Below the pieces are notes generated by a model. The model saw only the letters and a list, made by a program, of their open reading frames with translations. It did not search any database and was not told the DNA's origin. Shown piece by piece: positions 33,902 to 41,991 of a stretch of 64,000 nucleotides of DNA; the first letter of the stretch is position 1, and every line of letters starts with the position of its first letter. The translations under genes and the position numbers were made by a program. This DNA comes from Pseudomonadota bacterium (GTDB taxonomy: Bacteria; Pseudomonadota; Alphaproteobacteria; Sphingomonadales; Sphingomonadaceae): positions 62,001 through 126,000 of the forward strand of contig JAEXFD010000064.1 of the NCBI GenBank assembly GCA_023400405.1, written 5' to 3'.

Positions 33902-35367
33902 GCACGGCGCCGAACCGGATCGTCGTGATCGGGCAGGACGCGCCGCTCTGGCTTGCCGCCAACGTGCTGCGGGCGGCGCTCGCGCCGGCAGGCGTCACCG
34001 TCGAGGCCGTCGAGCTCGCCTCCGCGGCGGGCGCCTCGCACGTCCATGTCACCCAACCGGCGCTCGAGGCCCTGCACAACCGCCTCGGCATCGCGGAACA
34101 GCGCCTGCTCCGCGCCACCCGTGGCAGCTATTCGCTCGGCCAGCGCTTCATCGACGCGAGCGGGGTCGTCCCGCCTTTCTTCCACGGCCATGGTGCGATC
34201 GGGCGGCCGATCGCGGGCATGGAATTCCTGCCCTTCTGGCTCAAGGCGCGGGCGCATGGGCTGGCGGCGGGGCTCGACGATTTCAGCCTGACCGCGGCGG
34301 CGGCGCTGCACGGGCGGGTGCTCCAGCCCGATGGTGAGACCGAACGCTTCGGCCGCACCGACTATGGCTATCACCTCCCCGCCGCCGCCTATGCCCGCAG
34401 CCTGCGCACTCTCGCCATGCAGGATGGGATCGCGATGCACGAGGCGGCGCGGCTCTCGGTCGAGCGGGACGCGGGCGGCCGCATCGCCGCGCTGCGGCTC
34501 GACGCGGACCGCCTTGTGCCCGGCGACCTGTTCATAGACGCGAGCCGCGACGGCATCCTCGGCAACGACGCCGGCTGGCAGCGCTGGCGCGACGCCTTTC
34601 CCGCCGATCGGGTGCTCCATGCCCGCGGCCCGCGGATGCGCAGCGTGCCGCCCTATGGCCAGGTGATCGCGACCGATTGGGGCTGGGCGAGCCTGCATCC
34701 GAGCGCCGAGAAGACCCATGTGGTTGCGGCCTTCTCCGCGGCAACGGCGGAGGAGAAGGTGTTCGACAGCCTGCCTTCGCTATGCGGCTTCGTGCCGCGG
34801 GAAGTCGCCTTCGAAGCCTCGTCGCCCGGTCAACAGGCCGAGCCCTGGCAAGGCAATTGCTTGGCGATCGGGCCGGCGGCGGCGCGGTTCGATCCGGTGC
34901 ACGGCGTCGACCTGCTCGCGCTGCAGCTCGGCCTCGTCCACCTGATCGCGCGCGTCCCCGTCGATGCCGAGGGTGCGGCCGAGCGGTGCGACTATAATCG
35001 CATCGTGCCGCAGCTCTTTGCGCATCTCGCCGATTTCCAGGCGGCGCATTACCGGCTGGCCCGATATGCGGGCCTGTTCTGGGAGACGGCGCGAAGCGGC
35101 GCGGCCTCGCCCGATCTCAGCCACCGCATCGCCACCTTCGCCGCGCGCGGGCTGATCGCGCCATACGAGCATGAAAGCTTCGCCCCCGAGAGCTGGCAGG
35201 CGCTGCTGCTCGGCCATGGCGTCGTACCCGATCGCTGGTCGCCGTCGATCGACCGCGTCGCGCCCGAGCGGATGCGTGCCGAGTTCCGCGAAATGCTCGG
35301 CTTCATCCGCGACAAGGTGCTCGCCCAACCCGAACATGACCGGCTGCTCGCTGGACTCGCCGCATGA
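33898..35367 (+). CDS. Degenerate tryptophan-halogenase-like protein
   Basis: A 489-residue paralogue of the enzyme just upstream, with the same overall layout (similar stretches such as QGNCLAIG and ATxxYxLGxRF), but the key sites are lost. The FAD turn GGGTAG is IGQDAPL (11-17); the residue matching the catalytic Lys is Ser79 (SYSLGQRF); WxWxIP is WGWASL (261-266); and the GFLEPLEST block reads FDPVHGVD (331-338), without the active-site Glu. It is therefore predicted not to halogenate. It starts in ATGA overlap with the active copy and ends near GH97, so it is cotranslated and probably a partner or a remodelled enzyme. Confidence 0.87.
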   Translation: MSTAPNRIVVIGQDAPLWLAANVLRAALAPAGVTVEAVELASAAGASHVHVTQPALEALHNRLGIAEQRLLRATRGSYSLGQRFIDASGVVPPFFHGHGAIGRPIAGMEFLPFWLKARAHGLAAGLDDFSLTAAAALHGRVLQPDGETERFGRTDYGYHLPAAAYARSLRTLAMQDGIAMHEAARLSVERDAGGRIAALRLDADRLVPGDLFIDASRDGILGNDAGWQRWRDAFPADRVLHARGPRMRSVPPYGQVIATDWGWASLHPSAEKTHVVAAFSAATAEEKVFDSLPSLCGFVPREVAFEASSPGQQAEPWQGNCLAIGPAAARFDPVHGVDLLALQLGLVHLIARVPVDAEGAAERCDYNRIVPQLFAHLADFQAAHYRLARYAGLFWETARSGAASPDLSHRIATFAARGLIAPYEHESFAPESWQALLLGHGVVPDRWSPSIDRVAPERMRAEFREMLGFIRDKVLAQPEHDRLLAGLAA

Positions 35368-35396
35368 TTTCCCGCCTTCGTGACAAAGGACTGCCG

Positions 35397-37415
35397 ATGA
35401 CCTTCCGAACCGCCGCGCTGACGATCGCCGCCCTGCTGTCGAGCACCGCCCTCGCCCAGGCGCGCGAATGCGCCCAGTCGCCAAGCGGCGTGCTTGAGCT
35501 GTGCGTCGACGTGGCGGACGGCAAGGCGCTCTATACGATCAGCCGCAAGGGCACGCCGCTGTTCGCGCCGGCCGAGCTCGGGCTGACCTTCGAAGGCGAG
35601 GAGGCAGCGCGCTACACGACGCTGTCCGATCCGCAGCGCAAATCGGTCGATACCAGCTGGGAGCAGCCCTGGGGCGAGCAGCGCCTGATCCGCGACCGCC
35701 ACAACGAGCTGCGCGTGACGATCGGCGGCGATACCCCGCTCAATCGCGCGGTCGACGTGACCTTCCGCCTGTTCGACGACGGCGTCGGCTTTCGCTACGG
35801 CTATGCCGGCGTGCCGCAGGGCCAAGCAGTGAAGGTGAGCGGCGAACGCACCCAGTTCCGCCCGATCGGCAGCTATCAGGCCTGGTGGTACCAGGCGCTG
35901 GGCCAGGAACGCGACGAATATCTCTATACCCAGACCGACGCGCGGCGGATCACGCTGGCCGAGACGCCGCTGACGCTGAAGGGCGCCAATGGCGTCTATC
36001 TCTCCTTCCACGAAGCCGCGCTGATCGACTTTCCGAGCATGCTGCTCGCCGGCAACGGCACCGGCACGCTCACCGCCTCGCTGATGCCCTGGCCCAGCGG
36101 CGAGGCGGCGCGGCGCACCGGGCCGTTCGTCACGCCCTGGCGCACGATCCTGATCGGCGACACGCCCGGCGCGCTTGCCGACAGCCGGATCGAGCTCAAC
36201 CTCAACGAGCCCAGCAAGCTGGGTGACGTCTCCTGGTTCAAGCCGGGAAAATATGTCGGGGTGTGGTGGGAGATGCACCTCAAGCATTCGACCTGGGGCA
36301 GCGGCTATCGCCATGGCGCCAACACCGAGAACGTGAAGCGCTATATCGATTTCGCGGCGAAGAACGGCTTCGACGGCGTGCTCGTGGAGGGCTGGAACCA
36401 GGGCTGGGATGGCGACTGGATCGCCAATGGCGACAAGTTCAGCTTCACCAAGCCCTATCCCGATTTCGATCCCAAGGCGCTCGCCGCCTATGCCAAGGCC
36501 AAGGGCGTGCAGCTGATCGGCCATAACGAGACCGGCGGCGCGGTGGTCAATTACGAGCGCCAGCTCGAGGACGCGATGACCTTCTATCAGAACCTCGGCG
36601 TCCATGTCGTCAAGACCGGGTACGTCAAGAACAGCGGCGAGATCGTCGATGCCGAGGGCGGCAAGCAATGGTTCGCCGGCCAGTATATGGTCCGCCACAA
36701 TCTCCATGTCGCCGAAGTGGCCGCGAAGCACCGCATCGCGATCGACGCGCACGAGCCGGTGAAGGACACCGGGCTGCGGCGGACCTGGCCGAACATGATC
36801 AGCCGCGAAGGCGCGCGGGGGCAGGAATACAACGCCTGGGGCGTACCGACCAATCCGCCCGAGCACCTGACCATCCTGCCCTTCACGCGGATGCTGGGCG
36901 GACCGATGGATTTCACGCCGGGCATCTTCGACGTCGCGCACGGCCAGACCGACGTGACCCTGCGCGTCCAGTCGACGCTGGCGACGCAACTCGCCGAATA
37001 TGTCGTGCTCTATTCGCCGGTGCAGATGGCGGCGGACCTGCCCGAGAATTACGAGGCGCATCCCGACGCGCTCCAGTTCATCCGCGACGTGCCGACCGAT
37101 TGGGAGATGACGCGCACGCTCCAATCCGAGATCGGCGACTATGTCGTGGTGGCGCGCCAGCAGCGGGGCGGCGGCGACTGGTATCTCGGCGCGATCACCG
37201 ACCAGAGTGCCCGCACGCTCGACCAGCCGCTCGATTTCCTCGCGCCGGGCAAGCGCTACGAAGCGCAGATCTATGCCGACGCACCCGGCGCCGACTACCG
37301 CGTCAATCCGCTCGCCTACCGCATCGAAAAGCGCATCGTCACCCGCGCCGACCAGCTGAAGCTGGCGCTGGCACCGGGCGGCGGCACGGCGATCCGGTTC
37401 AAGCTGCTGGAGTGA
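35397..37415 (+). CDS. GH97 alpha-glucosidase, SusB-like, periplasmic
   Basis: A 672-residue glycoside hydrolase family 97 enzyme. The signal peptide is MTFRTAALTIAALLSSTALAQA (positions 1-22 in short form: MTFRTAALTIA then LLSSTALAQA). The N-terminal beta-sandwich (about 25-275) precedes the catalytic barrel. Glu378 (HNETGG), Glu453 (HEPVKDTG), Glu471 and Glu477 (EGARGQE) reproduce the spacing of the SusB base, calcium-binding and acid residues, so an inverting alpha-glucosidase is predicted. The ATG at 35397 is chosen over 35364 because AAAGGA lies 6 nt upstream and the signal peptide begins there. It releases glucose from alpha-glucans for the carrier in the cluster. Confidence 0.9.
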   Translation: MTFRTAALTIAALLSSTALAQARECAQSPSGVLELCVDVADGKALYTISRKGTPLFAPAELGLTFEGEEAARYTTLSDPQRKSVDTSWEQPWGEQRLIRDRHNELRVTIGGDTPLNRAVDVTFRLFDDGVGFRYGYAGVPQGQAVKVSGERTQFRPIGSYQAWWYQALGQERDEYLYTQTDARRITLAETPLTLKGANGVYLSFHEAALIDFPSMLLAGNGTGTLTASLMPWPSGEAARRTGPFVTPWRTILIGDTPGALADSRIELNLNEPSKLGDVSWFKPGKYVGVWWEMHLKHSTWGSGYRHGANTENVKRYIDFAAKNGFDGVLVEGWNQGWDGDWIANGDKFSFTKPYPDFDPKALAAYAKAKGVQLIGHNETGGAVVNYERQLEDAMTFYQNLGVHVVKTGYVKNSGEIVDAEGGKQWFAGQYMVRHNLHVAEVAAKHRIAIDAHEPVKDTGLRRTWPNMISREGARGQEYNAWGVPTNPPEHLTILPFTRMLGGPMDFTPGIFDVAHGQTDVTLRVQSTLATQLAEYVVLYSPVQMAADLPENYEAHPDALQFIRDVPTDWEMTRTLQSEIGDYVVVARQQRGGGDWYLGAITDQSARTLDQPLDFLAPGKRYEAQIYADAPGADYRVNPLAYRIEKRIVTRADQLKLALAPGGGTAIRFKLLE

Positions 37416-37464
37416 GCGGCGGACGGCGCGGGCGATCCAGCGAGATTGTCAGTTGAGGGGAATC

Positions 37465-38616
37465 TTACTCGTCGAGCGGAGGCGCGGCGAAGGGCTCCGG
37501 GCCGGGCGTCCGCGAGAATTTGATGGCGCGCGTCACGCCGCGATAGCTGCCGAGCCGAGGATGCTGGATCGTCGCAACGATGCCTTCGGCCCGAACCTGG
37601 GGGTGATCGAACATCTCCTCGATCGCGCGCACCGCCGAGCAGGGCACGACATCCCCGAGCACTTCCTCCCATTCGAGCGCCGTGCGCGCCAGGAGCGCGC
37701 TTCGCAGCGCGGGGAGCAGTTCGGCTGCGTTGGCGGCGCGCTTGCGCACGGTGTCGTAACGCGGGTCGCTGGCCAGATCGGCCAGCCCGGTCCGCTCGCA
37801 CAGCGCTGCCCAGAAATGCGGGGTGTTGGCCGAAAGATAGAGATAGCCTTCGGCGGTCGGGTGAAGGCCGGTGATGCCGCCGGAGCGCATGTCGCGCGCG
37901 ATGTCATGCGCCTCCCCCGTCGCCTGGATCATCCGCGCCGACTGCATCGCCAGCGCGCTGCGCAGCAGCGACACGCCGACATATTGCCCCACGCCGCTGC
38001 GTTCCCGCTCGTACAGCGCGGAGGCGACGCCGGCCGCGACCAGCGCGGCCGCATAATAGTCGACCGGCGACCCGTAGGTCAGCTCCGGCACCGGCGGCTT
38101 GCCCTGCAGCACACACATGCCCGTAAATGCCTGCAGGACCTGGTCGTAGCCCGCGCGCGAGCGCATCGGCCCTTCCTCGCCATAGCCCGAGACGACACAA
38201 TAGATGAGCCGCGGGTTCAGCGCGGCGAGGCTGTCATGGTCGATCCCCAGCCGCTCGGCGACGCCGGGGCGGAAATTGTGCACGAGCACGTCTGCCTCGG
38301 CCACCAGATCGAGCAGGATCTGCCGCTTGGTCGGATCCTTCAGATCGAGGACCATGCCGCGCTTGCTGCGATTGACTCCCAAAAAGGCGCGGTTGTCTCC
38401 TACCAGCGTCGAAGGATAGGCGCGAAGATTGTCTCCGCCGGGCGGCTCGATCTTGATGACGTCCGCACCCTGGTCGGCGAGCAGCGAGCAGCCATACGGG
38501 CCCGCAATATAGGCACTGAGATCGAGGACCCCGATGCCGCTGAGCGGTCCCGGCGGCCCCTCCCGGTCAGGGTTGCTGAACGCGGTGCGGCGTCCTTCGG
38601 CTAATGGTGCGGTCAC
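37465..38616 (-). CDS. CaiB/BaiF class III CoA-transferase
   Basis: A 383-residue family III CoA-transferase, which moves CoA between carboxylic acids. The catalytic Asp is Asp158 in AGYDQVLQAF, matching Asp169 of formyl-CoA transferase. N-terminal GVLDLSAYIAGPYG and VIKIEPPGGD bind CoA as in the family. It starts with GTG 3 bp after the esterase stop and is the last gene of a six-gene operon. Its presence behind a glycosidase and an esterase suggests that the acid freed by the esterase is activated to a CoA ester; a lyase of the CitE type is encoded divergently at 47518. Confidence 0.88.
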   Translation of the reverse strand: MTAPLAEGRRTAFSNPDREGPPGPLSGIGVLDLSAYIAGPYGCSLLADQGADVIKIEPPGGDNLRAYPSTLVGDNRAFLGVNRSKRGMVLDLKDPTKRQILLDLVAEADVLVHNFRPGVAERLGIDHDSLAALNPRLIYCVVSGYGEEGPMRSRAGYDQVLQAFTGMCVLQGKPPVPELTYGSPVDYYAAALVAAGVASALYERERSGVGQYVGVSLLRSALAMQSARMIQATGEAHDIARDMRSGGITGLHPTAEGYLYLSANTPHFWAALCERTGLADLASDPRYDTVRKRAANAAELLPALRSALLARTALEWEEVLGDVVPCSAVRAIEEMFDHPQVRAEGIVATIQHPRLGSYRGVTRAIKFSRTPGPEPFAAPPLDE

Positions 38617-38619
38617 CGC

Positions 38620-40164
38620 TCAGGTCCCTGGTTGCGTGTAGGAATAGCGCGCGAAAAGCTCCCGCTGCCAGCGCCGCGGATCGCGTTCGATGCGGCTGCG
38701 CACATCAAACATCATCGTCTCGCGCTGGTCCAGCGTATAGGCGGGCCAGCGCTGCAGGCCGCGCGGGCTTGGGTCCCCCGTGGCGGCAAAGGCGAGGAGG
38801 TGATCCTGCATCCGGCGCGACAACGCCTTGGCTTCCGGGCCGGTGCCTGTGCCGGCGTCCGCCGCACCGAGCGTCCCGAAGAACAGCGCGATGTCGAGTC
38901 CGTGGAAGGCCCCCCGCCCGGGGCGCGTCGCGGAAGCGAAATCGAGCTGGTAGACATGGGCAGGCCGCTTGGCGCGAGCGCGCGCTTCGGCCTCCAGTAT
39001 CTGCGGCCTCCAGCTGCGCCCGTCGGTCGTCGCACGATAGAAGATGTCGGCGGGAGTCGCCGTCGGCAGGTGCCGGCGATAGGCGGTGACGACTTCTGAG
39101 ACAGGGGCATCCGTCGGGAGTTCGGCGGCGAGGCGGCCGGGCAGGTCCGCCCAGCTCAACTCGCGCATTTCCCGCGAGGCGGGGTCGAAGAAATCGCGAG
39201 TCTCTTCGCGCGTGCCTCCCAGGATCAGGTCGATCCCGAGGCCGTTCGCATTGGCTTCCGGCGAGAATGGATGACCGTTGAGCCAGGTGCCGTCGAGCAC
39301 CGGACCCATGTCGACCGAGCCCGGCCCCAGGGGATCGGGCGCATCCAGCGCATCCAAGATGCGCTCGGCCGGGATCGCCATCAACTCCGCCGGCGCTCGG
39401 GCATTCAGCCGGGCAAGAAGCGCACGAGCCCGCTCCGTCGCACGGGCCGGCGTCGTGACCCGCACCTGCTGACCGCTCATCGTCACGGCCCGGTGGAAGA
39501 GTCCGCGCGCCGCGGGCATGGCCATCAGCGTCGCGATCTTGGCGCCGCCGCCGGATTGGCCGAACAGGGTCACTCGCGTCGGGTCGCCGCCGAACGACGC
39601 GATATTGTCCCGGACCCATCTGAGCGCGAGGACCAGATCGAGCTGCCCGGCATTGCCGCTATCCGGAAGACGCGGATCGAGCTGGGCGAGATAGAGATAG
39701 CCGAATGCATTGAGCCGATGGTTGACGCTCACCACGACGGCACCGCCCCGTTCGGCCAGCGCCTCGCCATGCGTCACTTCGTCGCCGGCGCTGCCCAGGG
39801 CATAGGCGCCGCCATGGATCCAGACCAGCACCGGCAAGCGGGCTCGCCGGTCGGGATCCACGGTCCAGACGTTGAGGAACAGGCAATCTTCCGACTGCGG
39901 GTGACGCTTGCCGCGCTGGGGGCAGGCGGGACCGAAAGCCCTGGCCTCCAGCGGCTCGCGGACGCTGGGGGCGGCGACTGGCGCACGGAATCGCTCGGCA
40001 CGGCCATAGCGGATACCGCGAAAGGCGCTCACCGAACCGACCTGCTCGCCGATGAAGCGGCCGGCCGGGCACGACACCGTCGTTCCGCGCGGGACCATCA
40101 CGCCGCCCCGCGCGCTTCCGGCCCACAGTGCCGCACCGGCGAGCACCTCGCGCCGCGTCGTCAC
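38620..40164 (-). CDS. Type-B carboxylesterase, Tat-exported
   Basis: A 514-residue carboxylesterase/lipase type B protein. The N-terminus TTRREVLAGAALWAG (2-16) is a Tat-like leader, so export is expected. The signature SEDCLFLNVW lies at 91-100, the oxyanion hole HGGAY at 117-121, and the nucleophile Ser204 in FGQSGGGA. A later Asp/Glu and His in the C-terminal half complete the triad. The start is GTG at 40164, overlapping the stop of the GH127 gene as GTGA. It may remove acyl groups from a furanoside imported by the receptor at 45110. Confidence 0.88.
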   Translation of the reverse strand: MTTRREVLAGAALWAGSARGGVMVPRGTTVSCPAGRFIGEQVGSVSAFRGIRYGRAERFRAPVAAPSVREPLEARAFGPACPQRGKRHPQSEDCLFLNVWTVDPDRRARLPVLVWIHGGAYALGSAGDEVTHGEALAERGGAVVVSVNHRLNAFGYLYLAQLDPRLPDSGNAGQLDLVLALRWVRDNIASFGGDPTRVTLFGQSGGGAKIATLMAMPAARGLFHRAVTMSGQQVRVTTPARATERARALLARLNARAPAELMAIPAERILDALDAPDPLGPGSVDMGPVLDGTWLNGHPFSPEANANGLGIDLILGGTREETRDFFDPASREMRELSWADLPGRLAAELPTDAPVSEVVTAYRRHLPTATPADIFYRATTDGRSWRPQILEAEARARAKRPAHVYQLDFASATRPGRGAFHGLDIALFFGTLGAADAGTGTGPEAKALSRRMQDHLLAFAATGDPSPRGLQRWPAYTLDQRETMMFDVRSRIERDPRRWQRELFARYSYTQPGT

Positions 40165-41984
40165 GCCGCGTCCGTCACGGGGGGCGCCGTCTCGAGCCAA
40201 GTAAGCCGCCAGCTCCCATCGCGTCGCCCGCCGGTCAGGTACCAGGGCGTGAAGCGGATGGGCGGACGACCGGCTGGGCGAACGAGCAGCGCGTCGTCCC
40301 CTTCCACGATCACCTCCTCCTCGCCGGAGAACCGCACGGTCTCGGCACGCTTGAACCCGTCGATCAGCTCGGTGGCATAGACCAGCGGCCCGCGCGTCAC
40401 GGCGATCCAATCGCGGTGCAGCACCTCCTGGGCAACGGCTTCGCCCCCGGGCGCGCGCGATTCCTGGACGTTGTGCTGGGCGGCGTGATGGACGACCGCC
40501 GGCATAGGCAGGTGGAGCGTGACCACGTCCCCCGGCCGCCAGCTCCGCTCAACGCGCGCATAGTCGCCCGGCAACACCGCGATTTCCTCGCCACCGACAG
40601 TCAGCCGGGCGTTCGCGGCCCAGTCCGGCACGCGGATCGCAAGCGCGAAGCGCGCCTCGCCGGCAGGCTCGACATGGATCGCGAGCGGACCCGGATAGGG
40701 ATAGGCGCCCTCCTGGCGCAGCGTCACGGGCCCGGCCCCAGGCAGCTCCAGCGTGGCGCTGCCCGGCCCGAGCAGGTTGATGGCCGCCGCGCCGTCGCGC
40801 GTGACGCCATAGGCTATGGCCGGCAGTTCCTCCAGGGCCATCGCGCCGCTCGACTTGCAGCAGCGCCAATAAGTGGTGTGGGTTCGCCGGCCGTTCGGGA
40901 ATTGATAGTAGCACCAGTCTTCGCCGTCCGGCGCCTGCGCCCCCAGCAGGTCGTTATAGGCGCTCCGCTCGATCTCCTGCGCGAACGCCGCGTCGCCCAG
41001 CACGGCGAGCAGTTCGCGATTGAGCTGAATCCAGGCCATGACCGAGCAGGTCTCCACATAGCCCTCAGGGCTCCAGACGCTGCCGGCATTGAAGACTTCG
41101 CGAGAACGATGTGCGACGCCGCCCCATGGCCCCCCGCCCAAGGTCAGATGGCGTTCGCGCACGGCCTCCCACTGCGCCCGCACCGCCGCCAAATAGCTGG
41201 GCTCGCCCGTCGCCCGGTAGAGCTTGGCCAATCCGACCAGGTTCCAAAGCAGTTGATAGGCCTTGCCGGTCGCGATCTCCGAGGGATCGGCCTGGGCCAG
41301 CGCCATGCTCGGCAGGCGATTGCGCGGTTCGGCCTCCATCGCGGCCACCACTATCTCGCCAAGCGCGCGATAGCGTTCCTCATGGGTCGCTTCCCACAGC
41401 TCCATGGCGCCATCGAGCAGCACCGTCGCCGACAGGCCGAAGTGGTTGCCGAGATCGATGATCGATATCGTTCCGCCCTCCAGCGTCCGCCACGCGAGGT
41501 CCCCGATCCCCTGCGCGGCGGCGAGGTATCGAAAATCGCCCGTCCCGCGCCACAGCTCGACCAGGCCGAGGATCAGGTAGGTGTGGGTCCAGACGTCCCA
41601 GGTGCGTAGCGCGGGGGCGCCGTCCCAGCTCAGCGGCTTCGGCGGCTGCGGCACGGTGAACCTTCGCTCCGGCGCATAATTGCCCAGATAGCCGTCCGGC
41701 CCCTGGCGCTCGATCAGCCAATCTGCCACGCGGCGCACACGGGCGAGCAGCGCGGCATCGCCCGCGCGCGTCGCGGCCCGCGTCGCGGCGACCAGCCACT
41801 TGCCGGCATGCTCGCCATACCAATCCCCCTCCTCGTTCGTCGCCACCTGATCGGGGCTGAACAGCGCGATGGCGGGGCTCGTCTCGTCGGTGATGAACGT
41901 CGAAAGCCGACCCAGGCGGTTCGCTTCCAGCGCCTCGCCGAGTAGCCCACCAAGCTCGACCGCCCCTGCCGGCGGGAAGACCAT
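40161..41984 (-). CDS. GH127 beta-L-arabinofuranosidase-like enzyme
   Basis: A 607-residue glycoside hydrolase family 127 (DUF1680) enzyme. In the founding enzyme HypBA1 a zinc-bound Cys acts as nucleophile; the matching residues here are Glu311 and Cys313 (VETCSV) with Cys375-Cys376 (YWRCCKSS). The alpha/alpha barrel spans about 10-425, followed by a beta-sandwich. No signal peptide is visible, so it may be cytoplasmic. I chose the ATG at 41984, 7 bp after the stop of the upstream gene; a GTG at 42008 (overlap 17 bp) would add 8 residues. Its likely role is release of L-arabinose, or another pentofuranose, from a beta-linked glycoside. Confidence 0.88.
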   Translation of the reverse strand: MVFPPAGAVELGGLLGEALEANRLGRLSTFITDETSPAIALFSPDQVATNEEGDWYGEHAGKWLVAATRAATRAGDAALLARVRRVADWLIERQGPDGYLGNYAPERRFTVPQPPKPLSWDGAPALRTWDVWTHTYLILGLVELWRGTGDFRYLAAAQGIGDLAWRTLEGGTISIIDLGNHFGLSATVLLDGAMELWEATHEERYRALGEIVVAAMEAEPRNRLPSMALAQADPSEIATGKAYQLLWNLVGLAKLYRATGEPSYLAAVRAQWEAVRERHLTLGGGPWGGVAHRSREVFNAGSVWSPEGYVETCSVMAWIQLNRELLAVLGDAAFAQEIERSAYNDLLGAQAPDGEDWCYYQFPNGRRTHTTYWRCCKSSGAMALEELPAIAYGVTRDGAAAINLLGPGSATLELPGAGPVTLRQEGAYPYPGPLAIHVEPAGEARFALAIRVPDWAANARLTVGGEEIAVLPGDYARVERSWRPGDVVTLHLPMPAVVHHAAQHNVQESRAPGGEAVAQEVLHRDWIAVTRGPLVYATELIDGFKRAETVRFSGEEEVIVEGDDALLVRPAGRPPIRFTPWYLTGGRRDGSWRLTWLETAPPVTDAA

Positions 41985-41991
41985 TCCGCGA

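Noticed and set aside
32372..37415. Halogenase genes as part of an antibiotic gene cluster
   Set aside because: There are no polyketide, peptide synthetase, indole or pyrrole biosynthesis genes nearby; neighbours are a sugar regulator, carrier, receptor and glycosidase.
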